Source: Symsagittifera roscoffensis (lineage: Eukaryota > Xenacoelomorpha > Acoela > Convolutidae). Taken from it: a stretch of 64,000 bases of DNA. Both the position numbers and the translations under genes were made by a program. The stretch spans positions 3,942,580 to 4,006,579 of the forward strand of contig NC_087063.1 in assembly GCF_963678635.1 (NCBI RefSeq), given 5' to 3'. The notes under the pieces were generated by a model. That model saw nothing but the letters and a program-made list of their open reading frames with translations, was not told the DNA's origin and did not search any database. Positions 38,451 to 49,742 of the stretch are shown here, in pieces (the stretch's first letter is position 1; every line of letters starts with the position of its first letter).

Positions 38451-40014
38451 AGTTGCTTGATAAGAAGTCGGAAAGAAACAGGAGAAAAAAATATATATTC
38501 GTCTTTTCTTGGAAAGATGCAACAAAAACTTGAGGAGTAGCAGTTTTGTTATGATCGTTCAAAACTTGTTCTGTGATTTTCCCCCTTATATACTTATTTT
38601 GTTGTTGTTGGAAATTGCATAATCTCTGTTGTCCTATGTTTGTGAGTTTTTTTGGCCGAATTGTGTTTGGGTTTAGCCGAGCTCTCTGTGGATAAAGTGG
38701 ATAAATTGTCTTTGCGCTCTCAATGTAAATTCTAAAATATTTGATCTTAACAGAAAAGTGAAAAAAGTAGGCAAGACAAAACTACAGCAAAATTTTTGGA
38801 TAATTTTCAAATTAAGTTCCATTAAATGACTGAACCCAAAAAATATCTTTGCTCACGTACATGGAAATTTGGATGACGTTTTGTTTTGTGTTTCAAATAC
38901 TTTTATAAAGATTGGAATTTTATGGACCATGTGAGGTAAATTAAAGAAAACCAAAATAGATTATCTTTTTTTGGTAAATTTTTGGATACATAATAAAGAA
39001 TAAATTTTTGATGGTAAATCTTTTCCAATACATATTTTTTTACCTTTGAAACTTTTTACATCGGCCCTTTTTAAAGAGAAGCAGTTAATCAATTTTTTGG
39101 AAGATTGTATACTTCATGTGAGTGTGATAACTTTTTGTTAAACCTTAAGCGACAACAACCGATCAGCTACCAAAATCTCAAGCATCGAGTTTTATGGATA
39201 ATAATCGATTATATTATGTTTTTTGTAAGTTTTTACGTCAGTATAAAAATTGAAAACAATCAATTACATTCAATTTAAAATTGAATATAAAGTTACTGCT
39301 ATTCGAAACAATAAAAGCTATTATCTTTAGTTATTGATTAAAATGTGGTCTCTATAATCGATTAGTGATGCAAAATTTCTTCATAAGCCAATTTTTTATC
39401 CATTTGTAACTTAATAATCCTTTTTTTTAATGATTTTCATGCTTTTATCCACAGAAATGTGTTTAATTTTTTTATTTTAAATCATCTTACCACTGTCAAA
39501 ATTGTTGTTATTTTCACTCGGATTTTTGTTGTACTTATTGAAATGGTCTAAAATGTCGGATAAAGGTTTACGCTATAAAAGGGTACTTATTATCAAATAT
39601 TAGTGTACAATACAAAACGATCTGATATGCCGGATTCACTAAGCTATTATTACAACTCATCCTTTTAAAAAGAGGCTCCAAAAAGTGTTCGCGCTGGTCC
39701 TTTCAGTGAATAAGAGATTAGAAAATACAATTGTTCCGACCATTGAAATGGGGGGGGGGATAGATATGTCTTCGTGTATTTTATATTTTCTTTTCCTTTT
39801 TGTTTTCCACTCAAAGTCAAGTAGTACAATTAATCATTGCAACAGACTGACGTCAATATTATTTAAAAAAATTTTCAGCTTTCATTCCAACAATTTCAAT
39901 GCTATTTTGTGTTAACTGAATCTTTTCTGCGTAGCAAATTGTATCAATTTTTTCAATCAAAACAGTTTGAGACGGGCAGTCAGAGCGTTAAGTTTTTTCT
40001 GAAGCTAGCAGTCT
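38451..40014. other. A+T-rich region without a supported gene
   Basis: No motif-bearing frame, RNA gene or clear repeat. The 76-codon plus frame near 39685 is low-complexity. Confidence 0.5.
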
Positions 40015-40490
40015 TGTTGTTGCGACGTTTGTAATGTACCGAAAGAAACGAATTATTTGTTCTCAGGGTTTGTTTTTTCTTCGGACAAATTTCCACTTTT
40101 TAACTAGACCTTTTAACGGAATTTTTTTTGTATCTTTCAAAGGGTATTGTTCGGAGCTTAAATTGTAAAACATATTTCACCTGTGATCATTTTTCGTAAA
40201 GTTATGGGGTTTAAACATTGCCAATTTGATAATAACGCGAAAGCGGAGATTTAATCCGTCTTAGAAATCGTACCAAATTGGTTGAAGGAAGCTTATTTGC
40301 CGTTATTGATTTGTTACTAGGAGAAAAATCAATCACTTCGTGCTTTGATGCGTGTGGGGGATGATTTTACAAAAAAATTCAAATTTTAAAATGTTTTTCT
40401 TATTTTTTGATAAATTTAATGTTATTACTGCTCCTGAGACCTTAAAAGTCAGTCGGAGCATTCAGGGCTTCACACAGGTCTTGTTACTTT
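40015..40490 (+). mobile_element. Helentron-like element, diverged copy
   Basis: Carries most of the family from TTTTTCTTCGGACAAATTTC to CAGTCGGAGCATTCAGGGCTT, but with a degraded 5' hairpin, a shortened central palindrome and a truncated 3' end. Confidence 0.6.
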
Positions 40491-41690
40491 TACTGTTGTT
40501 TTCTTATTGAAGCAACGTTACCTGAGTGTTTTTTCTATTTTGAGATATCTTTTCATTAAAGGTTTAAATTAATTAACAGGTGCTTGAAATGATTGTGAAG
40601 CTTTTGAGTCTCATGAAAAAAATTAAATGCTCAAAACAGTTTGAAATCAGACAACTAAATTTGTTTTTTTAATCAAAACAAATTAAACGCCATGAATTTT
40701 TTGAATGCTTTGGGCAAAAATAAAGCAACCAGCAGTGTGAAAATTTAGGATTTAAGCATGTGTTTTTAATTTATTTTCAACACGTATGCAAGTATTTTTC
40801 AAATTTTGCTTATTCTCATTGTTTTTCTTGAAAAAAAAAGAAAAAAAAATAGAAAATCTTGATATTCTTACTAATTTTGATAAGATGGCAACATCAGAAT
40901 TTTAATCCAAACAAGCTGAAAAAAATTATATTTATAATTTTGGGTATTACTTTTTATTCAACACTATAGATTGATTATTCAGTTTTCTTAACTCATAATC
41001 TAAGTAACTGTTTACATTTCGAGCATGGTTTTTCGAGAGCAACGTATGAAACCAAAAAATGGAAAAAAATATTTACAATTTCCTATAACTGACGGTTTTT
41101 TTTACTTTCAAATATTTGATTAGAAAGATAAGTTTTCCCCACTTTTAAAAAAAATTGCTGATTTCCAGAACTTTTTTTACAGTGAAAGGCTTCATTTATC
41201 TTCTCATATTTTTTTGTCTGTATCATGTTTTCATTAAAAAAAAGGTTTGAAAATACTCCAAAATTGTTTTGTTCGGCGCTAATACTATTCCGATTTCAAT
41301 CTCCTGAAATTACAAAGCAGCTACAAAATTTAACAGCAAACTACCAGCAAAATTTACCAGCAAACTCGTAAATTTGAATTCTTCTAGAGTCAATTTCATT
41401 TATCGTTTAATACTTTTTCCCAATTCAGTTACTATGCTTCTCATTTGAGTTTTAAAAAAACTAACCAAGATGTTTCTAAATTGATAAAAAAACAGAAAAT
41501 AAACACGGAAGGAATCATTACAAATTTTACCAAAAAATAGGAAAAGTTGAAATAATAGAAGATGTTTCAGATGATGGATAAAATGAAATCTGTGATGTTT
41601 TTGGCACAAAATTGTTTTTTTTTTAAGTTGGAAACACATAACGTACGTGTAAAGCTTCTCTCTAAGCTTGGCAGTTTGTGTATTGATTCT
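40491..41690. other. A+T-rich region without a supported gene
   Basis: Only short frames and homopolymer-rich sequence. Nothing recognised. Confidence 0.5.
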
Positions 41691-41694
41691 CTGC

Positions 41695-41812
41695 CATAAT
41701 AATTATAATAATCATAATACTAGTAAAAATAATAATCATAGTAATCAGAATAATCATAATCATAATTATAAAAATCGTAATACTAATCATAATAGTCAGA
41801 ATAATCATAATG
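41695..41812. repeat. AT-rich low-complexity array (AATCATAATA-type)
   Basis: Degenerate tandem repetition of AATAATCATA-like words for about 118 bp. Confidence 0.8.
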
Positions 41813-42599
41813 CACCATTTCAAAGCCATTGAAACTTTAGTGACATCTTTTGAACAAACTGTATTTTCAATTGAAAGTCAAGAAAAAATGAGTGCTCAAA
41901 TGTGTGTTCATAAGTTGTTTTGAAATCGTAAGAGTCCAATTGAATCAATGGCGAAGTATAAAAAAATTTCATGTATCGACAAACGACGTTTAATCGAATC
42001 GCGTTCGCGTGGAGAAGATTATATAGCTTTGGCCGACCAACAACATTATTGTGGAACGAACAAATTGTGAGATTACCCACAAAAATGTGTTGGTTGATAC
42101 AATCATACGATGACATATATCCCGGATTGTTCGGCCAGGAATAAAACAGATAGATGAACAATGGATGTTGCATAAAAACCGTTGATTCTGTTATTATAAC
42201 CCTTTCGTTTTCATTTGAAATAACATGTTTTCAATTGATTGAAGTAACTTGTGAGCACTCCATTGTTTTTCTATTCTTTAGAACTTACGAAATAAATGTT
42301 CTTTCAATAGAAGTTACCTATAATTCTTTTCAAATTACCGATCGTTCGATAGGCTTTGAAAAGTTGTAATACGTGAGGATGAGCTCTCACATGATCTCTG
42401 GCTTTAGTTCTAGGGCAGTTTGGTCAGTTTTGGTTGCAAAATGGTACCACGTGAAAGTTCTAGATGCAAAAAATGGCCTTGAATTGCAAAAACAAGAGAC
42501 TTGCTCAACAAAACAACTTAGTCTGAAATGTGGCGAAAAAAGAGAAATGGACTGTTCTTAGATATTCTGGACATACTTCTATAACGTTTGAAGAAATTG
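41813..42599. other. region without a supported gene
   Basis: Overlapping frames of 117 codons (minus) and 71 codons (plus) show no motif or splice support. Possibly decayed transposon sequence. Confidence 0.4.
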
Positions 42600-43568
42600 G
42601 CGGGGATTATGTGTTTTTTTTTTCCAGACAATACTTTATTTTATAAATTGCAATTTTTGACAAAGTTTTTAAAATTTAAATTTAAAATAATATTTCACCT
42701 GTGGTGATTATATTTTGTAAAATTATTAAGGTTTAACGATTGCCAAATTCGCAGATTTGAGACAATTAAAGCGCGTTATTTCGTCCTTTTAACGTATAAG
42801 CGGAGCTTTATTGTTCCGACTTTTGATACGAAAAGAACGGAATATTTGTGCTCCGGTGGGTTTTTTTTTCTTCAGACAAATTTCGACTTTTTAACTAGCC
42901 GTTTTTGACGGCATTTTAAAATATCATTCAGAAAGTATTGTTGTCCTTAGCTTAAATTTGAAAAGATATTTCACCTGCGATGATTTTTTGTAAAGTTGTG
43001 GGGTTTAAATATTGCCATTTTAGCCAATTTGGGACAATAAACGCGCGATATATTTCGCGCTATTAACGCGTTAGCGGAGATTTAATCCGCATTAGAAATC
43101 ATTCCAAATTGGTTGAAGTAAGCTTAATTGCCATAATTGATTTGTTACAAGGAGCGAAATCTATTTCTTTGTAGTTTGTTTGGCGTGTGGGGGATGATTT
43201 TCTCAGAAAAAGTTTTCAAATTTTAGAAAAAAAAATAGTTTTTTTTAATTACATTTAATTTGTTAATGATATTTATGTTATTGCTGCTCCATAAACCTTA
43301 AACGGCAGTCGGAATATTCATGGAAATTGGTCCAAATTGAAATGAGGCTTGCAATGCAATTCAAACTAAGTAAAGCTTTGCTATATATAAAAAATGTTAC
43401 CTCGCATTTTAAATAGCGTGTTTAGGAAATATTTTTAAAAAATCTGGATTTTTTTTTGAAATTTCTTTTTTTTTGGAAATTTGATCATTTTTTCAAGCCA
43501 AAACTATTTCATAACTTAACAAGGCAGTCAGAATTTTCAGGGCTTTGTCCTCATACGAGCAGTCTGGT
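42600..43568 (+). mobile_element. Helentron-like element (subfamily B) interrupted by another copy
   Basis: The 5' part is 42600-42810 (ends CGGAGCTTTA). The 3' part resumes at about 43325 with TCCAAATTGAAATGAGGCTTGC and ends with the hairpin and GAGCAGTCTGG at 43567. The intervening 42811-43324 is a subfamily A copy, so this older copy was invaded by a younger relative. Confidence 0.6.
42811..43324 (+). mobile_element. Helentron-like element, nested copy
   Basis: Starts TTGTTCCGACTTTTGATACG and contains the conserved interior with GCGCGATATATTTCGCGC. It stops shortly after GGCAGTCGGAATATTCA and lacks the terminal hairpin and last 30 bp. It sits inside a subfamily B copy. Confidence 0.65.
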
Positions 43569-43840
43569 AATTGTTACCAGGTGTTTTTTCTTTAACTGAA
43601 GGCGCGCAAACTTGAAGAGTAATGAACGGCTACCTTATAAGTTGCTCCGCCAGCTATGTACTCGGTTACCTGTTTTGCTTACTTTTATGACTGACATGCC
43701 AATGCATCAGCCCGTTTCGCAGAGTTGTAGAAACTTCAAGATTCTACAACCCAAAAAAATCATTTGCGAAATCAATTTAGAAGATTAAAATTTTGGTGAA
43801 GGGTCGAGATTATATAGGATGGTCAAGATAGAGTGCAGGG

Positions 43841-44234
43841 CAGGGGCGGATTTACGGGGAAGGGGACGCCCCCCTCAGGGATTTGACCCCTGCCGACCCT
43901 TTGGTACTTTTAAGAAATCCAGTTTTGGCCGACCAACCTTAAAATTTTTCTAAAGGCGCCTTTGGCGCCAATATATACTAATTTTAAGGGGAGAGCGCGC
44001 GCCGAAAAAACGAACTTTCGGTCAAAATTTTCCAAAAAGTGCCTTAAAACGCCTATTTTGGCCTGTTTTTTCAAAATTTTTCCTGCAGCGCAGAAAATTT
44101 GGCCAAAATAGGGACAAAACAGTGCTTTGGAAGAGCTCGAAAAATCAATTTGGTCGACCTAAAAAAAGGTCGACAAAATTTTCGAAAATTATTTAAAATC
44201 CGCCCCCCTCGTAAAAGTCCAAGTTCCGCCCTTG
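43841..44234. mobile_element. hAT-type MITE with 8-bp target duplication
   Basis: 394 bp flanked by the 8-bp direct repeat GTGCAGGG (43833-43840 and 44235-44242). Termini are imperfect inverted repeats: CAGGGGCGGATTT at the left, CAAGGGCGGAACTT read inward from the right. An 8-bp duplication and CAGGGG-type ends are hallmarks of the hAT superfamily. The interior has no transposase; the 62-codon frame inside is chance. Confidence 0.85.
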
Positions 44235-44242
44235 GTGCAGGG

Positions 44243-44960
44243 TATTATAAGAGGGGAGAGAGAGGGGGAGAGAAAGGGGTGAACTAATTATATCCCCGGG
44301 CGCGATCCTATGCTTAATTCTGTCTTGAAAAAGTTGTTGAAATTTAAATAGTGAATTTGATTGAAAACTAAAATGAAATTTGAGTTTGGAGAGCCATTTT
44401 TAGAGCAATCAATTGCTAGCTATTCAGATTGAAGAAATATCAAGTATCAAACATTTCAAAGATTTAATATCATCATTTCAAATACTCAAAATTACAAAAC
44501 ATATATCACCTAAAATTGGGAAAAAACTTGAAAGACAGCTTTCAAGTTTCGAACTAAAAGTACTGCTTTGTTACCTACAGCATCACGAAAGCTTAATTGA
44601 TTTTGAATCAACTAATTATGACAATAAAAAGGCACATTTATCAACGACTATTCAGTTATATCAGTATACTCTACGGAAAACCGATTTCATAAAACCATAA
44701 TCATCGATATGGCAAATTTTATGGAAAAAAAAACAAATTGGCAAGCATCAGCAACAACTGAAATGTATAGAAATTACACCTTAGCAGCAAAGGATAGCAT
44801 AAATATCAGACTAGCAAGATAAGATTAGGCAATTAATACCTAGAGTGTTTTTGATGAAATTCATTATTCGAAGATTCAAATAATCGGAATTGTACAAGTC
44901 TACAAGTGCGAGTAAACCAACAGACATATAAACCAAAAAAAAAAACTAAAAAAAGAAAGA
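44243..44960. other. region with one unrecognised 95-codon frame
   Basis: The plus frame 44413-44700 encodes a Lys/Leu-rich peptide with no known motif. It has no visible neighbours in a gene structure and may be a relic. A G/A-rich run lies at 44246-44280. Confidence 0.35.
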
Positions 44961-44984
44961 ACGACAAAATTTTCAAAATTTTTT

Positions 44985-45028
44985 GAAACCACCCCCCCAA
45001 GAAAAATTTCTGCGTACGCCGCTGCCAC
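44985..45028 (-). repeat. fragment of a second TIR transposon end
   Basis: Reverse complement reads CAGCGGCGTACGCAGAAATT followed by a G-run, a form common at DNA-transposon termini. Only one end is present here, so a truncated copy. Confidence 0.4.
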
Positions 45029-45365
45029 TGTATATAAACAACCAAAAGTTATGTCATTCGCAATAGTGTAGAAAAAATTATGTATTTTCAGTTGGTTTAG
45101 ATGGAAGCTGGTTTAATACTTCAGCTGGTTTATATATCGCCAGTAAAAATCAAAATGAAAGTAACAAATTCTAAAATTTGCATTCAGGAATCAAAACTAC
45201 TAAATCATCTAGATGTGAATCCCTGAAAATGCTACAAGAGGATGAGCGAAAATACTCTAAGTCAAATCTTGGTTGGTTCTAAAACTTGGTTTCTAGTTTG
45301 TTCAGAATTCTTTCTCTTTGTTGAATCCTAAAGAAATCGGAAGAATAATCAGTGATGGTGTTCCT

Positions 45366-45589
45366 TTAGACATCCGAGTTTGGCTCGGTCGACGCGAGAT
45401 GCTTGAGCAGTTTCGGGTTGATCAAGTCGGAGTCGCCGTGTCGGAAGATGCAGGCATCCCGCCACTCGCAGTAGCCGAGCTCGATGTAGTTTCGGCACAT
45501 CTCAGTTTTGAACTTGGGGTGCTGCGACTGAACTCGGAGCTCGCCGCTGCCATGGGCGAACTGACACTTGGTTCCGTACTCACACGCGC
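45366..45589 (-). CDS. TTP/ZFP36-like tandem CCCH zinc-finger protein, last coding exon
   Basis: Acceptor ACAG at 45593-45590, stop TAA at 45368-45366. With the last codons of the previous exon it completes finger 1 (C-x8-C-x5-C-x3-H, ending CQFAH) and holds all of finger 2 (C-x8-C-x5-C-x3-H: CRNYIELGYCEWRDACIFRH). The linker between fingers and the KTEMC lead-in match the tristetraprolin family, which binds AU-rich elements in mRNA 3' UTRs and promotes decay. Only about 25 residues follow finger 2, so the C-terminal CNOT1-binding tail of vertebrate members is not evident in this exon. A CPEB or other CCCH identity is unlikely given the exact TTP spacing. Confidence 0.88.
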
Positions 45590-45653
45590 CTGTAAAATAA
45601 GTCGGTACAATTGTGGGATCAAGCTAACTTCCAGCTCCTTCCAAAAACCACTA

Positions 45654-45855
45654 CCCCCCCCCCCCCCCCCAAAAAAAAAATAGACCAAGTTAAGATCCTC
45701 CACCTCAGCGCTCAAATTAAATTAAATTTAATTAAATTTGCACAGCGCTGCGTGAGAAACGCTCTATTCTGATTGGCTGAAATTTCGACCTCAGAACCAA
45801 GTTAACATCCCCCCTTGAACGGCTGGGCGGAGGGGGATGATGTTAACTTGGTTCC
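45654..45855. mobile_element. small TIR element in the TTP-like gene intron
   Basis: Begins at a 17-C/10-A run, then TAGACCAAGTTAAGATCCTCC; ends GGATGATGTTAACTTGGTTCC, an imperfect inverted repeat. An internal third copy (GAACCAAGTTAACATCCCCC) lies near 45797. The core TTCTGATTGGCTGAAA is shared with elements at 49565 and 59079. It lies wholly inside the last intron (45590-46224). Confidence 0.7.
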
Positions 45856-46224
45856 AATTGTGATAAAGGGGTCTTTAGAAGCCAGTTCGCGTAAAATCCA
45901 GATGCCTTGGTAGATTTTGGTAGTGACTTTGATAACTTAACTTTGACCCAAATGTTTAAAATGATTAAATTTAAAATGGGTGCATAAAGAAATTTTCATG
46001 GCCTTCAAAATCTTCGACCAATTCTGAAAAAAAAAAACAATTAATCATAAACGAAAACTACTCTAAGCTCGAAATTTTGGTCCTGTTTTTAAATGGGCCT
46101 GTTATTTTAATTAAACTTAATGTGCCTGTTAAATGGGCCTATAAATTGGCCTGTTACCTGGATCTCAAAGTTTTCATTTTTCTATTTTAATCGGAAAAAA
46201 TCTTATGTTGTGTTCCATATTTAC

Positions 46225-46568
46225 CTTTTAATGAGTAATTTCTGCAGTGCATTGTTTTGTACTTATTCGCGTTGATCACCGAAGTCGCCGACGAGGATCC
46301 CCCTTGACCTGATGGCGACACTCTGCCCGAGGTGTAGTTTAAGTCCCCCCGCCTGTCTCTCTGCACTGAATTCTCACGAGTGTTTGTCGTAGTCGGAAAC
46401 AGTTGTCGGCTGGCTCGGGGTTGTAGTGCGATGTGGGATACCAGCTGGCACGTTTTCTTCGGACTGTCCGCAGACTGGCTCCTTCGGCTCGGGAGCATTT
46501 TGGAGGGGGAGCCAGGGGTGGTCGGGAGACTCGGAGACCACTTGAACAACTGGTCGGTCACACTCGTT
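46225..46568 (-). CDS. TTP/ZFP36-like gene, third coding exon
   Basis: Acceptor TTTCAG before 46568 and donor AAAG/GTAAAT at 46225. The frame gives a Ser/Pro-rich segment (FKWSPSLPTTPGSPSKMLPS; then QSADSPKK) and ends with NKYKTMHCRNYSLK, the lead-in and first cysteine of CCCH finger 1, which is completed exactly in the next exon (phase 1). Ser/Pro-rich flanks with phosphosite-like sequences are usual in this family. Confidence 0.85.
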
Positions 46569-46655
46569 CTGAAACACAAAGGACAAATTGAAATCCGTTT
46601 ATGTGAAATTTTTTTGTCGAACTCAACCGTACTAAAGATAGTCACATCGGTAATA

Positions 46656-46828
46656 AGTTTACTTGCTTGGTCCCTCAAAACTGCTGTGGTCCCTAAAAAA
46701 AACGAGATACAGTATGCGGTTACCCACCCCAAGGCGTACGTTCAAATCCAGTGCTGGCTCTTCTTTTTAGAGAATAGGTGGGACAAATAATCTAAACTAG
46801 TTTTGTCACGGGACCAAACAAGTAAACT
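46656..46828. mobile_element. small TIR element in the TTP-like gene intron (AGTTTACTTG ends)
   Basis: Inverted 19-bp termini with one mismatch: AGTTTACTTGCTTGGTCCC (46656-46674) and the reverse complement of GGGACCAAACAAGTAAACT (46810-46828). About 173 bp, no coding capacity, inside intron 46569-46972. Confidence 0.75.
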
Positions 46829-46972
46829 AGTACCCGAAAATGAAGGCCTTTTTTTTAGGACCCATCTTATATCATACTTGCACCAATTATTTCCTTCTAG
46901 GGGAGGCGAATTGTTACTAGGTATCATAGTAGGGGGAGGGGGGAGGGCAGTTGAAGAGATCATTACAATGAC

Positions 46973-47280
46973 TCGCTGTTGAATCTGCTGCCGTTTCTTT
47001 GAGGCGTGCTGAGAAGACTCGAGTATCCCGATTCGGACTCTAGTCGAGACGAGGATCCGAGACTCCGAGACAGACACCTCTCCACATTCACCACTGTCTG
47101 CTCCCCCGCGGCATCCGAGAAATGCCGACAGAAACCCACGGCTCCTCCGAAGATGTCGTCCCAGATGTCGTCCTCTTTGTCGTCGGGGTCCGATTCGAAG
47201 TGTTCGACCGGTTTCTCGTTGGAGAAAACGAAGTCCAGAGTCATCTTAAGGAGCTCTAAGTTGAGGATTTGGTTGTCATC
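46973..47280 (-). CDS. TTP/ZFP36-like gene, second coding exon
   Basis: Acceptor TTTAG before 47280; the frame reads DDNQILNLELLKMTLDF and onward, an acidic then Ser/Arg-rich segment (SGYSSLLSTPQRNGS). The donor GA/GTCATT at 46973 is weak, but its phase (2) fits the next exon. G+C is clearly higher than in the flanks. Assignment rests on strand, phase and proximity to the zinc-finger exons. Confidence 0.65.
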
Positions 47281-48023
47281 CTAAACGAAGATAAGTTAAC
47301 ATCCTCCCCCCTCAAATATTTAGGAAGTATTTTTTGCTTCGGAAGACTAAGCAATTTTTACCCAAATTCGATAGTTGGGTTAAGGATCATAACTTGGGCT
47401 GTTTAGGAGGAATGGGGTTAATTTGATCAATTAAGAACGTTAACCATTGATTTTCATGACGAATTTAGTTGAATGCATTTTGATGATGAATGAAAGAGGA
47501 TTCCAATAGCTGCGCATTAAGGATTTTAGCGATGTATGGGTAAAATTTCGCCCGTTTTTTCCGACAATGTATCAAAAAACGCATTTTCATATCTGCTCCT
47601 GTGTTGTTTTTTAACTTCCCAGAATTTTTTTCGGCAGATTGGATATCAAAAAAAGTAGTTATTAATTTATTTTATTTTCTTTTATCTTGACGAGGTAGTT
47701 TGAGTATCGGATGTTTTTTTAGATTTGATTTTTCTGCAAATACGCGAACTTCAAGGAAAGCTTTTGTCGCTCGAGTTAGAAGTTTTTTTTCTCCAAAAAT
47801 GTAGTAAACAATTTTATTGCTCGTTTTTACGTTCCGTTTTTTTTCTCGGCAATTGGCTGAATTGCCACTTGACGACAATTGTGCACGAAGTTTCTGGGTA
47901 TTGATGATGTTAATTTTAACTTGATTCAATTATCGTTTCTCTCGAAATATAACTATTTTTGCAAGAACTGAATCAAATATTAGATTAATTTAATTTAAAC
48001 CCAAATATTTGATTTTTACAAAC
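47281..48023 (-). other. first intron of the TTP-like gene
   Basis: 743 bp, A+T-rich. AAGTTAACATCCTCCCCCC at about 47293 is a single end of the small TIR family seen at 45681. The 85-codon minus frame 47929-47672 lacks splice or motif support. Confidence 0.45.
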
Positions 48024-48056
48024 CTCCAAGTATTTTAACTCGGACATCGCAATCAT
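48024..48056 (-). CDS. TTP/ZFP36-like gene, probable first coding exon
   Basis: ATG at 48056 (or 48047) gives 11 codons (MIAMSELKYLE) ending at donor GAG/GTTTGT, phase 0, which joins in frame to the next exon. It is short, so the call is tentative; the true start could lie elsewhere upstream. Confidence 0.45.
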
Positions 48057-48781
48057 TTTTCTCAGTTTTTTTTTCGACGGGTTTCGAATCTTCCAAATCC
48101 AAAAGCTTCTTTAATTTGAGAATTGGCAGCAGAATACTCAACAAAAACAAAAGAGGTTGTTGAAAACTCAATGGAATGTGAGGAATGTTGTTTTGTTTAT
48201 TTCGAGCATCTCAAACTTCGTTACCGAAATTCAATCAGCCAATCAGATTTGAATACTGTTTTATGGTGGGAAAGATCGGCGCCTTTTCATCTGTCAATCA
48301 AAGCCGGTTGTTCATCATAGCTCAATATTGTCAATGGAAAGTCTAGTCTTTTAGGACTGAAGCCGCGCCTTAGTTTGAAAAGACGGCGCCTTTAATTCAT
48401 TCCAATTGGAAAGTTAATTTCTTGTTTATTAATTAGCCAGCCAAAAAACAAAACTTCTACAAGCTCTTTTTACAACAAAACAGTTTGTTAATTGCGGATT
48501 AAGTTAAATTAATCGCTCATGTTTAACCAATAAACTCGTGCAGTATTACAAAACGCGCAGCCTTTGGTAACTAATCAAAGGGGAAGAATAGATCACTACG
48601 GAAGCACCGAAGGTTTGATCGACAAAGCATCAAAGAAAACCGAATCCAGTTCGAGATTAAAATCGATCGACACTCGCATTAAGATGATACTTACTAAATC
48701 AAAAAGCTGGCAGTTTGTTCAAGAGATTGTAGGGCCCTTTTTATTTAAACGGTCGAAAAAGCTAAACGACCCTTCAAAATA
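48057..48781. other. upstream region of the TTP-like gene
   Basis: Would hold the promoter. Two GGCGCCTTT words (about 48268-48395) and CGCGCC/GACGGCGCC stretches are visible, but no confident TATA box. Plus-strand frames at 48123-48320 and 48564-48782 have no motif. Confidence 0.35.
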
Positions 48782-48848
48782 AACAAGACTGCTCGTATCA
48801 GGACGAAGCACAAATATTCCGTTACTTTCGTATCGAAAGTCGGAACAA
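48782..48848 (-). mobile_element. minimal Helentron-like copy: two termini joined, 67 bp
   Basis: Contains the 3' terminus (AACAAGACTGCTCGTATCAG) fused directly to the 5' terminus (AGCACAAATATTCCGTTACT to CGAAAGTCGGAACAA). Both ends match the full-length copies, and the interior of about 440 bp is gone. Confidence 0.75.
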
Positions 48849-49043
48849 AAATTAAAATCCAGCCAAGCTCCAACAATCTTAAGACAACTGATTTCTAACA
48901 ATCAGGTCAGGGACAGATATAGTATTGGGTCGATTCTGTTATTCGGCCCAAAACTATCAAATTGTTAATTGAGCATTTCTTTGAAAAAGAATTTTTTATG
49001 GCTGGGGTTAATTTCAACCAATCACACACCACACACACCCTCT

Positions 49044-49168
49044 CCCCCCCCCCCCCCCAAATAGACATAGTTAAGATCCTCCACACAAGCGTTTAATTTA
49101 TATTAAATTGCTTTAAACAGCCCTAAACTTGCCCTTAACAGCTTTGAGGGGGAGGATGTCTTGGTCTC
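49044..49168. mobile_element. small TIR element with poly-C end
   Basis: A run of 15 C, then AAATAGACATAGTTAAGATCCTCC at the left; GGGGGAGGATGTCTTGGTCTC at the right, an imperfect inverted repeat. Close in structure to 45654-45855, including the homopolymer end. Confidence 0.65.
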
Positions 49169-49564
49169 TAAAAAAGATCCCTAAGATTTTCTCGCGATTG
49201 TTTCAGCCGACTTTTTTTCATTTTCTGAGCCTTTTTTTGCGCTGTTTCCCTCTTAAAATGGTTATAGATTGGAGCTAAATGCGCCTTTAGACAATTTTCG
49301 CATGTAATGTGGTAAAATAGGGTGGGGGAAGTATCGAATTCCTGTAAGGGGGAGGGGTCATAACTCGAATTAAAATTGACCGGGCTTCAAAGTGATATAT
49401 CTTTCCATCCCATCTCAATTTAAATTGAAGTATCTTATTTGAAAAGTAAAAAAAAAACACTTATATCCGAATGCAAAATTTGATCCTAGTACATTCTTTT
49501 TTTCCCACTCAGTCCCACCCCCTACAAAATAAATATTTCAGTTTCTAAAGTAGCTAAGAAAAAA
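49169..49564. other. spacer, no gene seen
   Basis: No motif-bearing frame. GGGTGGGGGAAGTATCG and similar G-runs near 49320-49370 may be decayed TIR-element ends. Confidence 0.4.
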
Positions 49565-49742
49565 GGACCTACTTAACAATCGCCCTCCCTACGGTATCTA
49601 CTGAAAAAAATTGCCACCCTGTTAAATAAATCACTAAATTAGCATAAGTTAGTTTTCTGATTGGTTGAAAACTCAAGCAATTTAATCAAGTTAACAATTG
49701 CCACCCCCATTCTCGAAAGGGGGTAATTTATAAGTAGATCTG
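49565..49742. mobile_element. small TIR element (GGACCTACTTAACAATC ends)
   Basis: Left GGACCTACTTAACAATCGCC, right the imperfect inverse GGGGGTAATTTATAAGTAGATC; core TTCTGATTGGTTGAAAA shared with 45654 and 59079. 178 bp. Confidence 0.65.

Noticed and set aside
41820-42173. 117-codon minus-strand frame as a gene
   Set aside because: No motif, no splice context, A+T-rich composition like the surrounding non-coding DNA.
47672-47929. 85-codon minus frame as an extra TTP-like exon
   Set aside because: No good splice sites in matching phase; composition is intronic.
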